Shown: positions 35,265 through 43,585, counted from the stretch's first letter. The stretch: DNA of 48,273 nucleotides from Variovorax paradoxus (GCF_000834655.1 NZ_JXQQ01000110.1:1-48273); one strand, 5' to 3'. Notes: generated by a model not told the origin, from the sequence alone. Numbers and translations: made by a program.

Positions 35265-38200
35265 ATGAACCGCATTCATCGCGTGGTGTTCAACCGCGCC
35301 CTGGGCTGTGCCCAGGTGGTCTCGGAAACCGCGCGAACGAACCACGGCTCGGGCACCTCTGGCGGCGGCATCGCCTGTGCCGCAGGGCCGCGGCAGCGCA
35401 GATTCGGCGCGGTGTCCGGAGCCATCGCACTCGCCGCACTGGCGGCGCTCCAGTTCTACGGCGGCGATGCGGTTGCGGCATGCACCCCCGCAGCGCCCGT
35501 CGATGGCAACGCGGTCAGTTGCACCGGCGCGCCGATCCTCTTGCCGCCCAACCCCAACAGCTTTCTCAGCACCGCGAACAACCTGAACGTCACCGTGGAG
35601 ACGGGCGCGATCATGAGCACGCTGCCGGGCGGCACGGCGATGACGCTCGGCGGCACCGGCATCACGCTCACCAACAAGGGCAGCATCGACGCGAATGCGG
35701 CGGGGTCGCTCGTGCTCGCGCGCGCGCTGACCATCGGCAACCTGATCGCACCGGCCAGCGGCAACGTCGTGGTCAACAACCTGGGCGCGATCGAAGGCAC
35801 GTTCGACGGCACCTTCGGCCTGCTCGGCGCGGCGGCTGTCATCGCCAACAGCGGGGCCACGACGTTCAACAACAGCGGCACCATCGGCATGAGCCCGCTG
35901 GGCTTGTTCGATCCCTTCAACTCGATCGCCGCGGCCATCTACGGCGGCGGCAACGTCAACTTCACGAACACCGGAACGATCACCGGGCGCGTGGCTTTCG
36001 AGAGCCCCACCACCGGCGGCAACACCTTCACCAACTCGGGCACGATCAACGGCAGCGTCTCGCTGGGCACCGGCGCCAGCAGCGACACCTTCACGGCCGT
36101 GACCGGCTCGTCGATCAACGGCGGGACAGCGCCGCTGGCGGGCATCACCATTCCCACCCCAACGCTGCCGCCGGGCTCCCTGACTTTCGCGGCCGGGGGC
36201 AAGGTCGATGCGGGGGCTGGCACCGACACGCTGGTGCTGCAGAACACCATCAATCCGCCGGGTTCGGGCAACAGCGGCACCGGGAGCATCTCGGCCCTGC
36301 AATACCTCAATTTCGAGAACCTCATCGTCAACAGCGGCACCTGGACGCTCACCGGTGCGGTGGTGAGCGGCGGCGCCTTCCTCAACGGCGGCACCGCGAT
36401 CTTCGACAACGCGCTGTCTTTCGGCACCGGCACGATGACCGGGAACGGCGGCGCCATCGAAGCCTCCGCCAGCGGCATCACGCTCGCACAGAACATCAAC
36501 GTGACCACCGGCCTGACCGTGCAAGGCGCCAACAATCTGACGCTCGGCGGCACGATCAGCGGCGGCGGCGGTGTGATCAAGAACGGAACCGGCACCCTCA
36601 CCCTGTCGGGCAGCAACGGTTTCAGCGGCGGACTCGCGCTCAATGCGGGCGGCCTCACGCTCGGCTCGGCCGGCTCGATGGGCACGGGCCTGTTCATCGT
36701 GGGCGGCCCGGCCTCGCTCAACACCGCCTTCACCGGCACGATCAACAACCCGGTGCAGCTGGGCGGCGCGCTCACGCTCAACGGGGCCGGCACCCTGACG
36801 CTGGGCGGCAACATCAGCGGCGGCGGCAGCCTGACGCTCGCCAGCGGGAACCTGTCGCTCACCGGCAGCAACAACTACGGCGGCGGCACCGTGCTGGGGG
36901 GCGGCGCGATCAACGTGGGCAACAGTGGCGCCCTCGGCACGGGCGACCTGACCGTCAGCGGCGCTGCAGCGCTGACCGGCGCGACCGGCGTTGCGCTGGG
37001 CAACAACATCGTGCTCAACAACACGCTGAACTTCGGCGCGGGCGGCGGCGGCGGCGCGCTCACGATCAACGGCAAGATCATCGGCGCGGGCGGCATCAGC
37101 CTGGCCGGCGCGCCGGGCGTCACGCTCAACGGCGCGAACACCTTCACCGGGGGCATGAACCTGGGCGGCGGCACGCTCACCGTCGGCAACGACACCGCGC
37201 TCGGCTCGGCGGCGGTCACGGTCAGCGGCGCCAGTTCGCTCCAGGCGAACACGCCGGTGAGCGTGGGCAACAATTTCAACCTCAATGCCCAGATGGCCGT
37301 CGGCGGCAGCAACGACCTGGCAATGAACGGCACCCTGAACGGACTCGGCGGCATCGTGAAGATCGGCAGCGCTCGGCTCACGCTGGGCAGTGCGAACAAC
37401 TTCGCCGGCGGCGTGAACCTGCAGGGCGGCAGCGTGCGCGTGGGCACCAACACCTCGCTGGGCGTGGGAGCGTTCACGGTCAACGGCAACGCCGCACTCG
37501 ACAGCAGCGCCAACGTGGCCGTGGGCAATGCCGTGGTGCTCAATGCGGGCCTGGCCGTCGGCGGCGCGAACAACATCGCGCTCGGCGGCATCGTGTCGGG
37601 CACCGGAGCGCTCGGCTACGACGGCACGGCCACGCTGGCCCTGAACAACGCCAACACATTCAAGGGCGGCGTCAACCTGAGCAGCGGCACGCTCAGCGTG
37701 GGCAACGACAGCGCGCTGGGCACGGGCGGTCTCGCCGTCGGCGGCGATGCGACCCTGACCGCGGGCCTTGCGGGCATTGCGCTCGGCAACAGCATCGGGC
37801 TGGGCGGGACCGCCACGCTGAGCCTGGCGGGCCAGAATGCGCTGGCGCTGAACGGCGGCATCGGCGGTGCGGGCAAGCTCGCGATCAACGGCCCCGACGT
37901 CACCCTGGGCAGCGCCAACGGTTTCGGCGGCGGCGTGACGCTGGCGGGCGGCAAGCTGTCGCTGGGCACCAGCACGTCGCTGGGCACCGGCACGCTCGGC
38001 GTGACCGGCAATGCCACGCTCGCGAGCACCGGCGGCGCGCTCGCGCTGGCGAACGCCGTCTCGCTGGGCGCCGCGCTCACGGTGGGCGGCGCAGCGGACA
38101 TCGCGTTCGACGGCCCGGTGACCGGCGGCGGCTCGCTCGTGAAGACCGGCGTCGGCACGCTGGCGCTGAACAACGCCAACAACTTCGGCGGCGGCATCAC

Positions 38201-41200
38201 CCTCGCGGCCGGCACGCTCCGCGTCGGCAACGACGCGGCGCTGGGCACCGGCGCGCTGACGGTGGCCAGCACCTCGACGCTCGCCGCCAGCACCGACGTG
38301 GCGCTGGCGAACGACGTTGTGCTCAACGCCAACCTGGGCATCGGGGGCGCCAAGAACATCACCCTGGGCGGCACGATCAACGGCACCGGCGGGATCTCGG
38401 TGGGCGGCACCGGCACGCTCGCCCTGAACGGCGCCAGCAACTACACGGGCTCGACGGTGGTCGGCAGCGGCACGCTGCAAGTGGGCAACGTGACCGGCAG
38501 CGCGACCGGCAACGGCACGGTCACGGTACAGGGCGGTGCCGCGCTCGCGGGCACCGGCCGCATCGGCGGCGACGTCACGATCAATGCGGGCGCCAGGCTG
38601 GCCCCGGGCGCGGCGGCCGGCGCGATGGGCACGCTCACCATCGGCGGCAATCTCGCGCTCGCCAACGGCGCGGTGCTCGACTACCAGTTCGGCGCGCCCG
38701 GCCCCGACTTCGCCACGCCCGGCCAGAGCGACAGCGTGAGCGTGGGCGGCAACATGACCGTGAACACCAACGCGGTCCTCAACGTGACCGATGCGGGCGG
38801 CTTCGGCCCGGGGGTGTACCGGCTCGTCGACTACGGCGGCACCTTCGCGGGCGGCACGCTCACGCTGGGCAGCGTGCCCGCCGGCGCCGCGCTGTCGCTG
38901 CAGAACCTTGCGGCCGACAAGCGCTTCATGCTCGTCAACAGCACCGGCCTGACGCTGAACTTCTGGAACGCCAACGGCCTGGCGAGCCCGACGCAATCGG
39001 GCGGCGGCACCGGCACCTGGTCGAGCACCGCCCCGGTGTGGACCGACACCGTGGGCACCGTCAGCGCGCCGATGCTGCCGCAGCCGGGCTTCGCGATCTT
39101 CACCGGCGCGCCGGGCACGGTGACGGTGGACAACACCGGCGGCGCAGTACAGGCCACGGGCATGCAGTTCGCGAGCAGCGGCTACACGCTGGCCGGCGAT
39201 GCGCTCACGTTGACGGGCGCCGGCAGCGGCGCGCGGGCGGAGATTCGCGTGGGCGACGGCGGCGCGGGTTCCGCCGGCTATGTCGCCACGGTGAACAACG
39301 CGATCGCCGGCACCGCGGGCATCGCGAAGACCGGCGACGGCACGCTGGTGCTGGCCGGCGCCAACACCTACACCGGCGGCACCGCGGTGCAGGCCGGTGT
39401 GCTCTCCGTGTCCGCGGACAACAACCTCGGCGCGGCCGCCGGCAACGTCGTGCTGGAAAGCGGCGGTCGCCTGCAGGTCACGGGCACCGGCTTCACCGGC
39501 ACCGCGCGCGCCCTGGACATCGGCGCGGGCGGCGGCAGCATCGAGATCGCCGACGCGGGCCTGGACCTCGTCGCGAGCGGCGCGCTCAGCGGCAGCGGCA
39601 ACCTGGTCAAGTCGGGCGCGGGCACGCTCACGCTCGCAGGCACCAGCACCCGCACAGGCGCCACCGCCATCGCCGAGGGCACGCTGCGCCTGGGCGCAAC
39701 CGGCCTGCTGGGCGCGACGGCACCGATCGCACTGGCCGACAAGGCCGGCGCCACGCTCGACCTGAACGGCTTCGACCAGAGCGTCGCTTCGCTCGCGGGC
39801 GGTGGCGGCGCGGGCGGCGAGGTCAAGCTCGGCGGCGCCACGCTCACGACCGGCGGCGACAGCACAAGCACCACTTTCGCAGGCGCCGTGACGGGTGCCG
39901 GCGGCCTGGTCAAGCAGGGCACGGGCAATTTCAAGGTGACGGGCACGAACACGTACACGGGCGCGACGCAGGTGAACGCGGGCACGCTGAGCGCGGGCGC
40001 GGCCAACGCACTGAGCGCGGCCTCCGCGCACAGCGTGGCCACCGGCGCCACGCTCGACCTGGGCGGCTTCAACCAGACGGTGGCGTCGCTTTCGAACAGC
40101 GGCACCGTCTCGCTGGCGGGCGCCGCACCGGGCACCACGCTCACCGTCAACGGGCCGTACAGCGGCAACAACGGCGTCCTGCGGCTGGCCACGGTGCTCG
40201 ATGCCGCGGGTCCCTCCGACCGGCTGGTGCTCGACGGTGCCGGCGCCACGGCGAGCGGCCGCACCACGGTGCAGATCGTCAACCTGGGCGGCCTGGGCGC
40301 GCTCACGAGCGGCAACGGCATCGAGGTGATCAGCGCGCTCAACGGCGCGACCACCACCGCGCAGACCACCAAGGACGCCTTCGCGCTGGCCGGCGGCCAC
40401 GTCGACGCGGGCGCCTACGAATACCGGCTGCATGCCGCGGACGCCAGCGGCGCCGGCGAGAACTGGTACCTGCGCTCCACCACCGGCGGCGGCGGCACGC
40501 CGGGCGGCCCCGGCGATCCCGGGGGCCCTGGACTTCCGGGCGGCCTGCCCACCTACCGCATCGAAGTGCCGATGTACGCGGCGCTCGCGCAGCAGTTGCG
40601 CCAGGGCAATCTCGCGATGCTCGGCAACGTGCACCTGCGCGGCGGAGAGGACGCGCGAGGCATTGCGAGCGACGCCGCCGACCGCCTCGAAGGCACCGCC
40701 CCGCGCGGCCGCCGCGCCTGGGGCCGCGTGATCAGCACCGACATCGACGTGAGCCAGCGCGGCACCGCCAACGCACGCAGCGACGGGCGCCTGAACGGCT
40801 TCCAGGCCGGCACCGACCTCTGGGCCGATGCGAACTGGCGCGCCGGCGTCTACGTCGGCCAGCTGGAGGGCAACATCCGCGTGAGCGGCTTCGCGCGCGG
40901 CATCCAGGGGCTGGATGCGGGCACCAACGACCTGCGCAGCCGCTACATCGGCGCCTACGCCACCTGGAGCGGCGACAGCGGCTGGCATGCCGACGCCGTG
41001 CTGCAGGCCGGCGACCACCGCTACAACGTGCAGCCGATCGCGAGCTTCGGCAGTTCGGGCAAGGGCAAGAGCCTGCTGGCATCGCTCGAGGTGGGCAAGC
41101 CATTCGGCATCGGCAGCGGCTGGACCGTGGAGCCGCAGCTGCAGCTCATCCACCAGAGCCTGCGCATGGACGACGCGGGCATCTCGGGTGCGCTGGTCAC

Positions 41201-41534
41201 GCAGGATGCGAACGACGGCCTCATCGTGCGCGCGGGCGTGCGCATCAAGGGCGAGATCGCCACAGGCGCCGGCACGCTGCAGCCCTATGGCCGCATCAAC
41301 GTGTTCCACGCGTCCGGCGGCGCCGACGTGGCGCAGTTCCTGAGCCTGGGCGGCAGCACCGCCATCCGCAGCGAAACGGGCTCGACCAGCACCGAGGTGG
41401 CCGGCGGTGTCACGCTCGCGGTGGGCGAGCGCACCGCGATCTACGGCGAGCTCGGCAAGCTCTGGGCCTCGGGCGGCGCGGCGCGGGTGAAGAGCTCGCT
41501 CAACGCGTCGGTCGGCGTGCGTGTGCGCTGGTAG
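35265..41534 (+). CDS. Type Va autotransporter with extended signal peptide and PATR-type passenger
   Basis: 2089 residues. The first 24 or so residues (MNRIHRVVFNRALGCAQVVS...) match the extended signal peptide region of large autotransporters; the hydrophobic core is at about 48-64 and cleavage near Ala72. The passenger (about 73-1740) is a Gly/Asn/Thr-rich beta helix with eight tandem units of about 87 residues and further PATR-like units. A Gly-Pro linker (about 1742-1761) leads to a C-terminal beta-barrel (about 1765-2089) ending VGVRVRW, with the aromatic last residue needed for outer-membrane assembly. GGAGGAG precedes the ATG. No protease motif was seen, so an adhesin or surface-layer role is likeliest. 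Confidence 0.93.
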   Translation: MNRIHRVVFNRALGCAQVVSETARTNHGSGTSGGGIACAAGPRQRRFGAVSGAIALAALAALQFYGGDAVAACTPAAPVDGNAVSCTGAPILLPPNPNSFLSTANNLNVTVETGAIMSTLPGGTAMTLGGTGITLTNKGSIDANAAGSLVLARALTIGNLIAPASGNVVVNNLGAIEGTFDGTFGLLGAAAVIANSGATTFNNSGTIGMSPLGLFDPFNSIAAAIYGGGNVNFTNTGTITGRVAFESPTTGGNTFTNSGTINGSVSLGTGASSDTFTAVTGSSINGGTAPLAGITIPTPTLPPGSLTFAAGGKVDAGAGTDTLVLQNTINPPGSGNSGTGSISALQYLNFENLIVNSGTWTLTGAVVSGGAFLNGGTAIFDNALSFGTGTMTGNGGAIEASASGITLAQNINVTTGLTVQGANNLTLGGTISGGGGVIKNGTGTLTLSGSNGFSGGLALNAGGLTLGSAGSMGTGLFIVGGPASLNTAFTGTINNPVQLGGALTLNGAGTLTLGGNISGGGSLTLASGNLSLTGSNNYGGGTVLGGGAINVGNSGALGTGDLTVSGAAALTGATGVALGNNIVLNNTLNFGAGGGGGALTINGKIIGAGGISLAGAPGVTLNGANTFTGGMNLGGGTLTVGNDTALGSAAVTVSGASSLQANTPVSVGNNFNLNAQMAVGGSNDLAMNGTLNGLGGIVKIGSARLTLGSANNFAGGVNLQGGSVRVGTNTSLGVGAFTVNGNAALDSSANVAVGNAVVLNAGLAVGGANNIALGGIVSGTGALGYDGTATLALNNANTFKGGVNLSSGTLSVGNDSALGTGGLAVGGDATLTAGLAGIALGNSIGLGGTATLSLAGQNALALNGGIGGAGKLAINGPDVTLGSANGFGGGVTLAGGKLSLGTSTSLGTGTLGVTGNATLASTGGALALANAVSLGAALTVGGAADIAFDGPVTGGGSLVKTGVGTLALNNANNFGGGITLAAGTLRVGNDAALGTGALTVASTSTLAASTDVALANDVVLNANLGIGGAKNITLGGTINGTGGISVGGTGTLALNGASNYTGSTVVGSGTLQVGNVTGSATGNGTVTVQGGAALAGTGRIGGDVTINAGARLAPGAAAGAMGTLTIGGNLALANGAVLDYQFGAPGPDFATPGQSDSVSVGGNMTVNTNAVLNVTDAGGFGPGVYRLVDYGGTFAGGTLTLGSVPAGAALSLQNLAADKRFMLVNSTGLTLNFWNANGLASPTQSGGGTGTWSSTAPVWTDTVGTVSAPMLPQPGFAIFTGAPGTVTVDNTGGAVQATGMQFASSGYTLAGDALTLTGAGSGARAEIRVGDGGAGSAGYVATVNNAIAGTAGIAKTGDGTLVLAGANTYTGGTAVQAGVLSVSADNNLGAAAGNVVLESGGRLQVTGTGFTGTARALDIGAGGGSIEIADAGLDLVASGALSGSGNLVKSGAGTLTLAGTSTRTGATAIAEGTLRLGATGLLGATAPIALADKAGATLDLNGFDQSVASLAGGGGAGGEVKLGGATLTTGGDSTSTTFAGAVTGAGGLVKQGTGNFKVTGTNTYTGATQVNAGTLSAGAANALSAASAHSVATGATLDLGGFNQTVASLSNSGTVSLAGAAPGTTLTVNGPYSGNNGVLRLATVLDAAGPSDRLVLDGAGATASGRTTVQIVNLGGLGALTSGNGIEVISALNGATTTAQTTKDAFALAGGHVDAGAYEYRLHAADASGAGENWYLRSTTGGGGTPGGPGDPGGPGLPGGLPTYRIEVPMYAALAQQLRQGNLAMLGNVHLRGGEDARGIASDAADRLEGTAPRGRRAWGRVISTDIDVSQRGTANARSDGRLNGFQAGTDLWADANWRAGVYVGQLEGNIRVSGFARGIQGLDAGTNDLRSRYIGAYATWSGDSGWHADAVLQAGDHRYNVQPIASFGSSGKGKSLLASLEVGKPFGIGSGWTVEPQLQLIHQSLRMDDAGISGALVTQDANDGLIVRAGVRIKGEIATGAGTLQPYGRINVFHASGGADVAQFLSLGGSTAIRSETGSTSTEVAGGVTLAVGERTAIYGELGKLWASGGAARVKSSLNASVGVRVRW
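36615..38440 (+). repeat. Eight tandem passenger repeats, period 255-267 bases
   Basis: The aligned motif N/S-x-[FY]-x-G-[GS] recurs at 36615, 36870, 37137, 37395, 37653, 37917, 38178 and 38436, spacings 255, 267, 258, 258, 264, 261 and 258 bases (85-89 residues). Each unit runs through a GTL.L strand, the motif, an L..G.L strand, then LG.G...V.G.A.L and a V.L.N strand. More diverged units follow after 39300. The regular spacing points to tandem duplication of a beta-helix module. Confidence 0.8.
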
Positions 41535-42000
41535 CGGCGGACGCAGCCAGCTTCGCGAGCAGGCCGTCCACGCCGCGATCGATCAGGTCGAAGGCTTCGA
41601 CGAAGGCCTGCTGTCCGCCGTACCACGGGTCGGGCACATCGCCTTCGTCCGACTCGGAAAACTCGGTGAGCAGGTGCACCTTGTGGCCGGTGCCCGCGCG
41701 TGCGAGGCGGCGCAGCGCGGCGCAGTGGTGCGCGGTCATGCCGACGATCCAGTCGAAACGTTCGAAGTCGCTTGCGCGGACCTGGCGCGCGCAATGCGCG
41801 TGCATCTCGATGCCGCGCCGGCGTGCCTCGGCCACGGAGCGTGGATCGGGCGGGTTGCCGCGCTCCTCGTCGGAGATGGCGGCGCTGTCGACGTCGAGTG
41901 CCACATTTGCGGCGCGCGCCTTGTGAAGCAGCAACGCGTGGGCGGTGGGAGATCGGCAGATATTGCCGGTGCAGATGAAGAGGACAGCGGGTTTCGTCAT
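41500..42000 (-). CDS. Low-molecular-weight protein-tyrosine phosphatase
   Basis: 166 residues from the ATG at 42000. The phosphate loop C-T-G-N-I-C-R-S (Cys10 to Arg16, CX5R) is at the N-terminus and the general-acid loop DPWYGG near residue 123, both as in LMW-PTPases. Such enzymes dephosphorylate tyrosines, often of exopolysaccharide kinases, but no polysaccharide genes are present here. Its 3' end overlaps the last 35 bases of the convergent autotransporter gene (41500-41534); the overlap encodes the terminal beta strand of the barrel on the other strand. Confidence 0.92.
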   Translation of the reverse strand: MTKPAVLFICTGNICRSPTAHALLLHKARAANVALDVDSAAISDEERGNPPDPRSVAEARRRGIEMHAHCARQVRASDFERFDWIVGMTAHHCAALRRLARAGTGHKVHLLTEFSESDEGDVPDPWYGGQQAFVEAFDLIDRGVDGLLAKLAASAATSAHARRPTR

Positions 42001-42102
42001 CGAAATGAAAGCCTGTTGAAAGGTAGCAGCGCGGGCCGACGCCAAATCGCAACAACGAGGCGATAACGACCCTGCTCGCAGTGCAGGACATGGCCAGAAC
42101 GG

Positions 42103-42132
42103 TTGACTCTCATTGTGACGCGGTGCAACAAT
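42103..42132 (+). promoter_or_regulatory. Sigma70-like promoter candidate for the magnesium-transport leader
   Basis: TTGACT (42103-42108) and AACAAT (42127-42132) are separated by 18 bases. The -35 matches five of six consensus bases and the -10 four of six. If used, the transcript would have a leader of more than 250 bases before the first small ORF and about 680 before the first long gene. Weak evidence; listed because it is the best match in the gap. Confidence 0.3.
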
Positions 42133-42366
42133 CCTGCATCTTCATTTCGGAGCCCCGTGCGTGGACAGTGCCAGTTGGATCAGTGACAAGACAACGCGTG
42201 CCTCGGCAGGCGTGACACATCCGGCCCTCTAGCGCAGGCTCTCTCGCGCTGTGGCCGCCGTGCACGCAGCGTGACCCGTTCGCCGCTCAGGCTATCGGTT
42301 CTCCCCTTCCGAATCCCGTCGTTTTCGTCACTGACTTTTTCAGTCAGCTTGCGTGTCCGTGCGCGA

Positions 42367-42388
42367 GGCCCTTCAGCGCGAAGGAGCC
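42367..42388 (+). promoter_or_regulatory. Hairpin masking the ribosome binding site of the 69-residue ORF
   Basis: GGC CCTTC (42367-42374), loop AGCGC, GAAGG A GCC (42380-42388) forms an 8-bp stem with one bulged A. The ribosome binding site AAGGAG (42381-42386) of the ORF at 42394 lies in the 3' strand, so its access would be controlled by folding. A similar but stronger arrangement occurs at 42773-42820. Confidence 0.5.
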
Positions 42389-42393
42389 TTGTC

Positions 42394-42603
42394 ATGCGTC
42401 AATTTCAAACCCGTCAGCATCCGCAGCAACAGGCGTCGATGCAGGAACCCGTGCGCCCCTCGGCGCATGAGCCTGCGCGCACGCCGACGGCGCAGGACGT
42501 CGAGAACGAGATGCTCGACCGGGCCGCCGCGCTCTGGACCACGCGGCGCATCCGCAGCTTCTTCCTGCTGCTCGAGCAGCCGCCCCGCGCAGCGCACCGC
42601 TGA
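42394..42603 (+). CDS. Small ORF (69 residues) in the mgtA leader, unknown function
   Basis: Starts at ATG 42394 with AAGGAG 7 bases upstream. The N-terminal half is rich in Gln, Pro and Arg with repeated Glu-Pro pairs (QEPVRP, HEPART); the C-terminal half looks helical (ENEMLDRAAALWTTRRIRSF) and ends in EQPPRAAHR. There is no signal peptide or membrane segment. It is the first ORF of what looks like a polycistronic Mg2+-transport transcript. It may be a small protein or a regulatory leader ORF; Pro and acidic residues are consistent with the latter. Not recognised. Confidence 0.5.
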   Translation: MRQFQTRQHPQQQASMQEPVRPSAHEPARTPTAQDVENEMLDRAAALWTTRRIRSFFLLLEQPPRAAHR

Positions 42604-42660
42604 GGCGCCCGCGAGACCTCAAGACATCAAGACCGCACCGCAGATCGCAAGGAGGCCACC

Positions 42661-42765
42661 ATGGATCCGGACCCTCGCTCGCGCCCTAGCGCGCCGCCTT
42701 CATTGAACCCATCGATTGCATCCACCCCACGCAGCGCCGCGCTGCGGAGGACGCCTGCCGGCTGA
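42661..42765 (+). CDS. Proline-rich MgtL-like leader peptide ORF
   Basis: 34 residues starting Met-Asp-Pro-Asp-Pro and containing eight prolines (positions 3, 5, 9, 12, 13, 17, 23, 32). A strong AAGGAGG (42649-42655) lies five bases before the ATG. The Salmonella mgtA leader peptide MgtL begins Met-Glu-Pro-Asp-Pro; its acidic/proline start destabilises the ribosome when Mg2+ is low and lets mgtA be expressed. Here the ORF lies in the leader of an mgtA operon, 55 bases before the next gene. Codons 27-31 overlap one strand of a putative RNA switch. The peptide itself is unlikely to have another function. Confidence 0.65.
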   Translation: MDPDPRSRPSAPPSLNPSIASTPRSAALRRTPAG

Positions 42766-42820
42766 GTGAAGCGGGAGGCGCTCTCCTTCGCGGCCCGCTG
42801 CGCCCGAAGGAGAACCTCCC
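42741..42820 (+). promoter_or_regulatory. Putative two-state RNA switch masking a ribosome binding site
   Basis: State OFF: GGGAGG (42773-42778) pairs with CCTCCC (42815-42820) and CTCCTTCG (42783-42790) with CGAAGGAG (42805-42812), 14 bp in all, burying the ribosome binding site AAGGAG (42807-42812) of the gene starting at 42821. State ON: GCTGCGGAGGA (42741-42751) can pair with TCCTTCGCGGC (42784-42794), 11 continuous pairs with two G-U, which excludes the inner OFF stem. The first strand lies in codons 27-31 of the leader ORF, so full translation would melt the ON helix and early ribosome loss would keep it. Confidence 0.6.
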
Positions 42821-43585
42821 ATGACCCGCGAACGCCTGCGGCGTGTCGCACGGTCGGCCACGAACGGCCGCCTCGACGCACCCCGCTTCTATCCCCGACG
42901 TCCCTCGCGCCCATGCCTGAACCTCTGGGCGGCATACCTCTGCGGCCTCGCGGCAACGCAGACGCATGCCGCCGGTGGCCATCATTCGGTGGACGACGCC
43001 GCGATCCTCGATCCGGGCCAATGCCAACTGGGGACGTGGGCCGACCGGCATGCGCACGCCTCGCAAGGCCTGCTGCACATCGGCCCGGCCTGCCGCGTCG
43101 GCCCCGTCGAACTCGGCCTCAATCTCGAGCGCGAGCACGGCAGCGAAGGCCGCACCGTGCGCGCCGGCCCGCAGATCAAGTGGGCTTTCGCGATCAACGA
43201 CAGCCTGAGCGCCGGCGTGCTAGCCACGGCCGGGTGGCAACGCGACCCGCACGCCGGTGCGTTGCGTTTCGCCAGCAGCAGCATCGTGATCCCCCTGACC
43301 TGGCAGATCGATGAAAGCTGGCGGGCGCACATCAACCTGGGCCGCGACTTCCGTCGCGCACCACCCGGCACCAGCCATTCGGGCGCCTCGCTCGAATGGA
43401 GCGCCCTGCCCTCTGTCTCGTTCGTCGCCGAGCGCTTTCGCGAAGGCGGCGGCAACGCATGGCGCGCAGGCGTGCGGTGGACGCCGGTCGAGGCGCTGAG
43501 CATCGACCTGAGCCGCGCGCGCGGCCTGCGCGCCGACGCACCCGCCTGGTGGACGCTGGGCGCCACCTGGGCCTTCGCACGCTGA
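42821..43585 (+). CDS. Outer-membrane-type beta-strand protein in the magnesium locus
   Basis: 254 residues from the ATG at 42821 (AAGGAG eight bases upstream, inside a stem). A long Arg-rich N-region (about 32 residues) precedes a hydrophobic core (about 33-45), with cleavage near THAA (50-51), so it is exported. The mature start is His-rich (GGHHSVDDAA). The rest alternates short beta strands with turns (VELGLNLEREH, SLSAGVLATAGW, AWRAGVRWTPVEALSIDLS), suggesting a small outer-membrane barrel. Two Cys (68, 90) may pair. It sits 28 bases before mgtA, so it may help divalent cations cross the outer membrane (inference). Family name not recognised. Confidence 0.65.
   Translation: MTRERLRRVARSATNGRLDAPRFYPRRPSRPCLNLWAAYLCGLAATQTHAAGGHHSVDDAAILDPGQCQLGTWADRHAHASQGLLHIGPACRVGPVELGLNLEREHGSEGRTVRAGPQIKWAFAINDSLSAGVLATAGWQRDPHAGALRFASSSIVIPLTWQIDESWRAHINLGRDFRRAPPGTSHSGASLEWSALPSVSFVAERFREGGGNAWRAGVRWTPVEALSIDLSRARGLRADAPAWWTLGATWAFAR

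Larger units (their letters stand above)
42001..42393 (+). other. Long gene-free region: phosphatase upstream region and putative Mg-locus leader
   Basis: 393 bases without a convincing gene. It must hold the phosphatase promoter and probably the promoter of the mgt-type operon. Visible elements are a TTGACT/AACAAT promoter-like pair (42103-42132), a small stem-loop ACTGA-CTTTT-TCAGT (42330-42344), and a hairpin covering the ribosome binding site of the following small ORF (42367-42388). A 41-codon ORF could start at 42090 but has no good ribosome binding site and is not called. No PhoP-box-like direct repeat was found. Confidence 0.5.

Noticed and set aside
35235..41309. Open reading frame of 2024 codons on the minus strand opposite the autotransporter gene
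   Set aside because: It has no signal or domain pattern, is made of Ala/Arg/Gly/Val-rich low-complexity sequence, and is the mirror of GC-rich, repeat-based codons. The plus-strand frame has an extended signal peptide, a barrel and a good ribosome binding site.
35480..41926. Open reading frame of 2148 codons in another plus-strand frame across the same gene
   Set aside because: His/Arg/Gln-rich shadow frame produced by the repeated GGC/ACC/AAC codons of the passenger; no start signal and no recognisable domain.
42090..42215. 41-codon ORF (ATG at 42090) near the start of the magnesium-locus leader
   Set aside because: Poor ribosome binding site, overlaps the promoter-like sequence, and no composition feature other than chance.
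42046..42400. PhoP-box or known Mg2+ riboswitch (M-box) in the mgtA leader
   Set aside because: No GGTTTA-type direct repeat and no recognisable conserved M-box core was found; control is better explained by the leader ORF and hairpins.
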